27,641 nucleotides of DNA from positions 1 through 27,641 of the forward strand of contig CAZVWH010000034.1 in assembly GCA_964631175.1 (NCBI GenBank), in the 5' to 3' direction. Source of the DNA: CAZVWH01 sp964631175 (GTDB lineage: Bacteria > Planctomycetota > Phycisphaerae > Sedimentisphaerales > Anaerobacaceae). Shown piece by piece: positions 23,481-27,641 of this stretch. Made by a program: the position numbers and the translations under genes. Below the pieces are notes generated by a model. It did not search any database. It was not told the origin of the DNA and was given only the letters and a program-made list of their open reading frames with translations. Positions within the stretch are counted from its first letter, which is position 1, and each line of letters begins with the position of its first letter.

Positions 23481-24176
23481 CTACTCGTATTTTCTTTCTC
23501 CAAATATCACCGTTCCGATTCTGACCATATTTGAACCTTCCTCTATTGCCACCCTGTATGAATTTGACATCCCCATGGAAAGATACTTCATATCCACATT
23601 TTGCAAATCAAGACCCTTGATTCTTTGAAATATCTTTCTTGTCCTTCTAAAATACGGTCTGGCATCTTCAGGATTCCCAAAGCGAGGCCCCATGGTCATA
23701 AAACCTTCAACTCGTAAGTGCTCAAGTTCGGACATGTCTCTAACCAGTTTTTCCATGTATTCGTCGAAAGGTTCATGTTCCGCTGGCTTTATGCCAGCTT
23801 TAGAAAATTCACTGCCTATATTTATTTCTATGTAAACCGGAACTATTTTCTTTCTCGCTCTTTCAACCCTTTTATCAATAGCTGTTGCTTTTTCCAGAGA
23901 GTCAACAGTTTGAATAACATCGAAGATTCTTAGTGCTTTATTTATTTTGTTCGGTTGCAAATGGCCTATCATGTGCCATCTAACTTTAGCTGCTTTTTTC
24001 CCAAAAGCACTATATATCTGCCAGGCTTCCTGAACGTAATTTTGGCCAATATCCGTAGCCCCAGCGTCAATAGCTTGTTCTATATCTTGGGCTGTTCTGG
24101 TTTTAGCGGCTAATACTATTGTGACGTTATCGGGGATTTCCTCCTTGATTCTTTTGTAGTTTTTCACAATACTCAT
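23481..24176 (-). CDS. YggS/PROSC-type PLP homeostasis protein
   Basis: The ATG at 24176 (MSIVKNYKRIKEEIP) is preferred over the TTG at 24221, because it matches the usual N-terminus of the family and avoids overlap with psd. Length is 231 aa, normal for YggS. The PLP lysine is Lys25 in LAAKTRTAQ. Conserved blocks DIGQNYVQEA, WHMIGHLQPNK, and near the end YLSMGMSNSYRVAIEEGSNMVRIGTVIFG are all present. These proteins bind pyridoxal 5'-phosphate as single-domain barrels and buffer the cofactor; they have no known catalytic activity. It follows psd by 31 bp. Confidence 0.92.
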   Translation of the reverse strand: MSIVKNYKRIKEEIPDNVTIVLAAKTRTAQDIEQAIDAGATDIGQNYVQEAWQIYSAFGKKAAKVRWHMIGHLQPNKINKALRIFDVIQTVDSLEKATAIDKRVERARKKIVPVYIEINIGSEFSKAGIKPAEHEPFDEYMEKLVRDMSELEHLRVEGFMTMGPRFGNPEDARPYFRRTRKIFQRIKGLDLQNVDMKYLSMGMSNSYRVAIEEGSNMVRIGTVIFGERKYE

Positions 24177-24207
24177 ATAACCGTTGGTAAACACAAAACG
24201 TCTTAGC

Positions 24208-25002
24208 TTAGAATTCCGCAATTATCGAAAGACCTGCATACACTTGTTGTCCGACTCTGACCTTAATCTTTAAGGCTTGTAGCTTGGGCAGTACTACATC
24301 TACCTGGGAGCCAAATGTAATCATCCCTATCCTTTGGCCCAAGGCCAGCTCGTCTCCTTCTTTCGAGTATGTCACAATGCGTCTGACTAACCGTGAGGCT
24401 ATTTGAATCAAGCCTATTTTGAACCTGTCGCTCTCGACAACCTCCATCACCCTTTCATTTTTATATGGGGCTTCTTCTCTTTTCAAAGAAAGAAAATGCC
24501 CGTGGATATGTTTGAAATAGGTGAGCTTGCCCTTGATTGGCGTCCTCGTAACATGGACATCTAAATAAGTCATCAATATTCCAATTAAATAACCCTGCTC
24601 ATCCTTCAAAATACCTGTTAAAGGTTCAGCGAGTCTTATTTTCTCTTTGCCCTTTGAAGAAAATGGAATTTCGCCTTTTTCTATAGACTTAATATATTTG
24701 ATAACACCATCCGCGGGGGATAGGATTATATTTTCCCCCTCCGGCGGAACTCTATCCGGATCCCTATAAAATCGAACCAGTAATGCTGACACAGATATTA
24801 AGACAATCAAAATGAAGCAGCTTATTAATTTCAACGGCAGCGACATATAAAAATATCCTTCAGCGATATTTATGGCCAATCCGACAACCAGACCAATAAT
24901 AAGGGCGCTGATTGAAACAACTTTAAGATTCAGCTCCCATTTATAGGCTATGGGAACCAAAATCAACTGACTCAAAACAAGACTGATAATTATATTTACC
25001 AT
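24208..25002 (-). CDS. psd: Phosphatidylserine decarboxylase proenzyme
   Basis: A 264-aa membrane-associated enzyme that turns phosphatidylserine into phosphatidylethanolamine. Two hydrophobic segments (about 3-20 and 28-48) and a third (56-76) precede RFYRDPDRVPP (77-87), the family's entry motif. LSPADGVI (94-101), then LDVHVTRTPIKG (147-158), follow. Gly231-Ser232 in ITFGSQVDVVLP is the self-cleavage site that makes the pyruvoyl group from Ser232, the counterpart of LGST in E. coli. Length and the FGS site fit the shorter bacterial Psd type. No pssA is visible in the window. The ribosome site is GGAGGAG. Confidence 0.93.
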   Translation of the reverse strand: MVNIIISLVLSQLILVPIAYKWELNLKVVSISALIIGLVVGLAINIAEGYFYMSLPLKLISCFILIVLISVSALLVRFYRDPDRVPPEGENIILSPADGVIKYIKSIEKGEIPFSSKGKEKIRLAEPLTGILKDEQGYLIGILMTYLDVHVTRTPIKGKLTYFKHIHGHFLSLKREEAPYKNERVMEVVESDRFKIGLIQIASRLVRRIVTYSKEGDELALGQRIGMITFGSQVDVVLPKLQALKIKVRVGQQVYAGLSIIAEF

Positions 25003-25077
25003 ATCACTCCTCCAAATCCTCGCTTATACAAAAATAAGAAGACCGGTAATTGGTAATTAAATTTACCATTCAACAAT

Positions 25078-25347
25078 TTAACTAATTACCATCGCAGGGT
25101 TTTTTATCTCACAAGGTATCTGCCGTCCACAACAGGGCCTGTCACGACCACAAGCCGGAGCATTACTGTTAGCGTAATCAGTCGCATAGAAGCCTGAGCC
25201 TTTGAAAATTATGCCCCCTCCGCCGCTGATTAAACGCTGAACTCTGCCTCCGCACTTCGGACATTTATCCAAGGATTTGTCCTTCATGCTTTGGAACTTT
25301 TCAAATTTGTAGCCACAATCCATGCACTTATATTCGTACGTCGGCAT
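25078..25347 (-). CDS. FmdB-type zinc-ribbon protein
   Basis: Starting at the ATG at 25347 (MPTYEYKCMDCGYKFEKFQS), with AGAGGAAG just upstream, the protein is 89 aa. It carries the FmdB-family zinc ribbon C-x2-C (CMDCG) and C-x2-C (CPKCGG) followed by LISGGGGIIFKGSGFY. A second cysteine-rich end (CGRDRPCCGRQIPC) is extra to the usual core. FmdB-family proteins are small regulators or metal-binding proteins of unclear role. The start overlaps the end of the PLP-enzyme gene by 20 bp, so it is probably translationally coupled. Confidence 0.9.
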   Translation of the reverse strand: MPTYEYKCMDCGYKFEKFQSMKDKSLDKCPKCGGRVQRLISGGGGIIFKGSGFYATDYANSNAPACGRDRPCCGRQIPCEIKNPAMVIS

Positions 25348-26560
25348 AATCACTTCCTCTCTTCTCTGGACCCTTTTGTGCAACATCAATTTTCGTCTTT
25401 GGCTCAGGTTCGATTTCTAATTTATCCAGTGCCTGTTCCAAATCTTCTATAATTATCCTTGTTTTCTCAATTCCGGCAGAGAGACGAACGGTGTTAGGAC
25501 TAACTCCGAAGGCGGTCCGACGTTCCGGCGGCATATAAAGCAGCGTTGTAAGGTACGGTATACAAATCAGTGATTCGGTTGCCCCTAAACTAACCGCATG
25601 ATATATAACTTGAAGCTCGCTTATGAGCTTTTTGGCATCTTCCTGGTTTTTAGCCACGTCAAATGCCAGGACTCCGCCGAATCCATTACGCATTTGTTTA
25701 ATAGCAATTGAGTGCCCGGGATCGGCCTTCAAGCCCGGATAGTAAACTCGAGAAACTTTTGGATGGCTGGATAAATACTTTGCTATGGCCATAGCATTCG
25801 CTGCCATCTTTTCCGCTCGAAGCTCGAAGGTTTTAAGGCCTCGTTCCAACAGCGATCCTGAATAAGCATCCAAAGTTGTCCCAATAGCCTGACGGGTAAA
25901 CCATAGATTATCATAATGTTCCTTCGAGCCAGCTACAGCACCTGCCATAAGGTCGTTATGTCCACCTAATCCTTTTGTGGCACTATGTATAACTAAATCG
26001 GCACCAAGCAATAGCGGTTTCTGGTGATATGGAGTGGCAAAAGTATTATCAACTACTAAAAGAGCATGTACCTTATCAGCTTCCCTGCGCAAGGCAGCTA
26101 TATCCAAAACTTTGCATAAAGGATTACTTGGACTTTCACAAAATATTATTTTTGTATTTGGTTTGATATGCTCATCGATTCTATGGCTCTCGCGAGCATC
26201 AAGCCATGTTATATCGATGCCGAACCGTTCCAAGAGAAGTGAAACCTTATAATGAGCACCATACACGTCATAAAATATTATCAGGTTATCACCTGTGCTA
26301 AGATATGTTAAATACACCATCGTGCATGCGGCCATCCCTGAAGTGCAAATAATGCAATCCTCAGCTTCCTCCAATGCAGCTATTTTCTTCTCTACTGCTC
26401 GGACTGTTGGGTTGTCATCTCTATGATAGGTATAGCCATCAATTTGGCCATCTGTAATCTGCCGCAGCACCTCGAAAGAACTGTATTCATAATTGATTGC
26501 GTTGACAATAGGTGTAACCATTGGTTTGTTACCGTACGGCGTTAGTGGATCATTACTCAT
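25328..26560 (-). CDS. Cys/Met-metabolism PLP enzyme (cystathionine gamma-synthase/lyase family)
   Basis: A 410-aa fold-type I PLP enzyme. The Schiff-base Lys196 lies in HSATKGLGGHND, and Asp171 in VVDNTFATP contacts the cofactor. CTSGMAA (72-78) and YDVYGAHYKV (97-106) are the usual phosphate and substrate regions, and LSAGIEKTRIIIEDL is the typical C-terminal helix. Cystathionine gamma-synthase, cystathionine gamma-lyase, methionine gamma-lyase and O-acetylhomoserine sulfhydrylase cannot be told apart here by eye. The last 25 residues are a charged tail. The neighbour metV supplies methyl-THF chemistry, so methionine supply is a plausible shared theme. Confidence 0.92.
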   Translation of the reverse strand: MSNDPLTPYGNKPMVTPIVNAINYEYSSFEVLRQITDGQIDGYTYHRDDNPTVRAVEKKIAALEEAEDCIICTSGMAACTMVYLTYLSTGDNLIIFYDVYGAHYKVSLLLERFGIDITWLDARESHRIDEHIKPNTKIIFCESPSNPLCKVLDIAALRREADKVHALLVVDNTFATPYHQKPLLLGADLVIHSATKGLGGHNDLMAGAVAGSKEHYDNLWFTRQAIGTTLDAYSGSLLERGLKTFELRAEKMAANAMAIAKYLSSHPKVSRVYYPGLKADPGHSIAIKQMRNGFGGVLAFDVAKNQEDAKKLISELQVIYHAVSLGATESLICIPYLTTLLYMPPERRTAFGVSPNTVRLSAGIEKTRIIIEDLEQALDKLEIEPEPKTKIDVAQKGPEKRGSDYADVRI

Positions 26561-26600
26561 ATATGTTTACTCCTCTCTTCTTGAGTTTCGACTGAAAACA

Positions 26601-27287
26601 TTACTTCGTCTCAAGTGGAGCAACTTCGATTTCCCGAGGCCGCGTCATTTTGCTCCGATCCTTAGGTCCGACTATCTTTTTCATCTTCTCCAATTCACCC
26701 AAGGTTTTAAAACGTTCATAAATCTTTATCCAGGCACAATCACGTTCAGGATCCACTTCACATTTTCCATCTTTACTTCCTCCGCACGGCCCATTTAGCA
26801 ACCCTTTAGCACACTGAGTCAAAGGACAAATTCCGGCGAATTTACCAAGCTCGCATTCTCCACACTGTTGACATTTTTCTTTGAATAGAGTTGGGCCGCC
26901 TCCCATATGTCCTATTGGATTTGTCGCTGGATAAATGGGCTTTGTAATTTCAAACTCTTCCTCCAGAATTAACTCCCTCACAACTTGAAGTCCATCGCCA
27001 CATGTCAACATCAGGATAGCATCAGATTCTTCAATTTCTTTTCGATATTCGTTTAAGCGAGCTTTACTCCAAGGAAGATAGCAGGTAAATTCCCCAAAAG
27101 GTGGGGCAATAGCTGCTAAAACCTGTTTTCCTCTTTTAGTAAGCGTTTTCGCCATTTCTTTTACTTCAGTCTCACCGCCGGTATGAAAAACTGTAGCACA
27201 TCCCCCGCACCCAACGAGAACAACCTTTTCCTTACCTTCCAAGTACTCGAGAACTTCCTCTATCGGTTTTTGAGTTTGGCCAATCAT
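26601..27287 (-). CDS. metV: MetV, zinc/iron-sulfur partner of methylene-THF reductase (MTHFR_C)
   Basis: A 228-aa protein with CGGC (27-30) near the start, then the Cys-rich block CQQCGECELGKFAGICPLTQ and GLLNGPCGGSKDGKCEVDPE, which is diagnostic of the MetV / MTHFR C-terminal family. In acetogens MetV forms a complex with MetF and takes part in reduction of methylene-tetrahydrofolate in the methyl branch of the Wood-Ljungdahl pathway. Its Cys groups bind iron-sulfur clusters or zinc. It starts 2 bp behind the CooT-like gene, so both are one unit. metF itself is not in the window and probably lies upstream beyond the right edge. Confidence 0.9.
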   Translation of the reverse strand: MIGQTQKPIEEVLEYLEGKEKVVLVGCGGCATVFHTGGETEVKEMAKTLTKRGKQVLAAIAPPFGEFTCYLPWSKARLNEYRKEIEESDAILMLTCGDGLQVVRELILEEEFEITKPIYPATNPIGHMGGGPTLFKEKCQQCGECELGKFAGICPLTQCAKGLLNGPCGGSKDGKCEVDPERDCAWIKIYERFKTLGELEKMKKIVGPKDRSKMTRPREIEVAPLETK

Positions 27288-27289
27288 TT

Positions 27290-27511
27290 TTATTTTGTCC
27301 TTTTTATTCCATTCTCACTTTCGTAAGCTATTTCACCCACAATAATGTCAGAGTTCATGAAGTCTATCTCTTTAATTCTTCCCTGCAAAATCTTACTTTC
27401 TCCCGCAAGGTTTTCTACCTCTATTTGGTCACCATCAACTTTAAGATAGGCAATCTCTTTTGTGATCAGCTTGCCCCCATTTCCACGTCGATAAATATTG
27501 GCTAAGCACAT
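27290..27511 (-). CDS. CooT-like small nickel-binding protein
   Basis: A 73-aa protein that starts MCLANIYRRG. The conserved N-terminal MCLA with Cys2, followed by a small beta-barrel (KEIAYLKVDGDQIEVENLAG, SKILQGRIKEIDFMNSDIIV), is the pattern of CooT-family proteins. In known members Cys2 binds nickel at a dimer interface and helps mature carbon monoxide dehydrogenase. The next gene is metV, which fits a CODH/acetyl-CoA synthase context, but no CODH gene is visible in the window. Confidence 0.8.
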   Translation of the reverse strand: MCLANIYRRGNGGKLITKEIAYLKVDGDQIEVENLAGESKILQGRIKEIDFMNSDIIVGEIAYESENGIKRTK

Positions 27512-27531
27512 GTTTCTGTCCTTTGTTTTTG

Positions 27532-27641
27532 TTATATTGATTTAACTACCAATTTTCTTTTTTCAGATTCTATCCTGTCGGCAATTTCTTTAATTCCCTC
27601 AAGAGAAATCGTAAGCTCATTGCCGGAGAGACACGACATGA
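27532..27641 (-). CDS. 3' end of an unidentified gene (partial)
   Basis: The frame runs in from the right edge and ends at 27532. The visible part, from an ATG at 27639, reads MSCLSGNELTISLEGIKEIA and on to KRKLVVKSI. Because the frame touches the window end, it is more likely the tail of a longer gene than a 35-aa protein. It is 20 bp before the CooT-like start and so probably belongs to the same Wood-Ljungdahl-related operon. I cannot name it. Confidence 0.5.
   Translation of the reverse strand, partial: MSCLSGNELTISLEGIKEIADRIESEKRKLVVKSI

Noticed and set aside
25020..25080. Inverted AATTGGTAATT/AATTACC repeats between psd and the FmdB gene as a terminator
   Set aside because: AT-rich with weak pairing and no T-run on the minus strand; genes on both sides look co-transcribed.

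Overview
The window looks like a chromosomal segment of an anaerobic member of the Planctomycetota (Phycisphaerae/Sedimentisphaerales-like). This is inferred from protein style, not from a marker gene. The clues are an HTH protein with an acidic linker, two membrane segments and a Lys-rich tail; PKD/Cys-rich secreted proteins and EF-hand/dockerin-like tails; many Sec-exported TPR and LolA-like proteins; and dispersed hairpin repeats. MetV and CooT-like genes at the right end suggest a Wood-Ljungdahl (acetyl-CoA) pathway next door. No tRNA, rRNA, CRISPR array or transposase was recognised.

Layout. (1) 1-241: end of a CapD-like sugar-nucleotide epimerase/dehydratase. (2) 8069 down to 352, minus strand: a seven-gene run of envelope proteins. 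In transcription order these are a TPR protein, a 12-cysteine small protein with a signal peptide plus a double-glycine leader motif, a LolA-like protein, a lipoprotein with a C39-type peptidase core, a second TPR protein (broken by two compensating frameshifts), a PKD-repeat protein and an unknown secreted protein. I consider this the best candidate for an undescribed system: a Sec-exported double-glycine precursor and a lipid-anchored C39-like protease, with no ABC exporter. (3) 8450-9670: HTH/membrane protein. (4) 9671-10460: non-coding, with a well-matched sigma-54 promoter, two upstream TTTTGATCA sites 21 bp apart, and a strong terminator 200 bp downstream, suggesting a small RNA. (5) 10461-13609: a plus-strand cassette of an RmuC-like nuclease, a RadA-like ATPase without the zinc finger, and an HNH protein; possibly DNA repair or defence.

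(6) 13610-15359: a gene graveyard. It holds a truncated second HNH gene, REP-like repeats, two diverged copies of a roughly 350-360 bp unit (EF-hand tail, nested hairpin, 34-bp identical palindromic element), and a 32-codon remnant resembling the N-terminus of TrpB2. (7) 15360-20893, plus strand: TrpB2, an outer-membrane beta-barrel protein, a radical SAM protein, and a secreted protein behind an almost perfect sigma-70 promoter. (8) 27641 down to 20898, minus strand: a tightly packed housekeeping run of an unidentified partial gene, CooT-like, MetV, a trans-sulfuration PLP enzyme, an FmdB zinc ribbon, phosphatidylserine decarboxylase, a YggS-type PLP protein, DUF1638, a SAM methyltransferase, an MBL-fold hydrolase, a 42-aa small ORF and a PCC/DUF296 protein.

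All family names come from reading motifs by eye; no database search was run.
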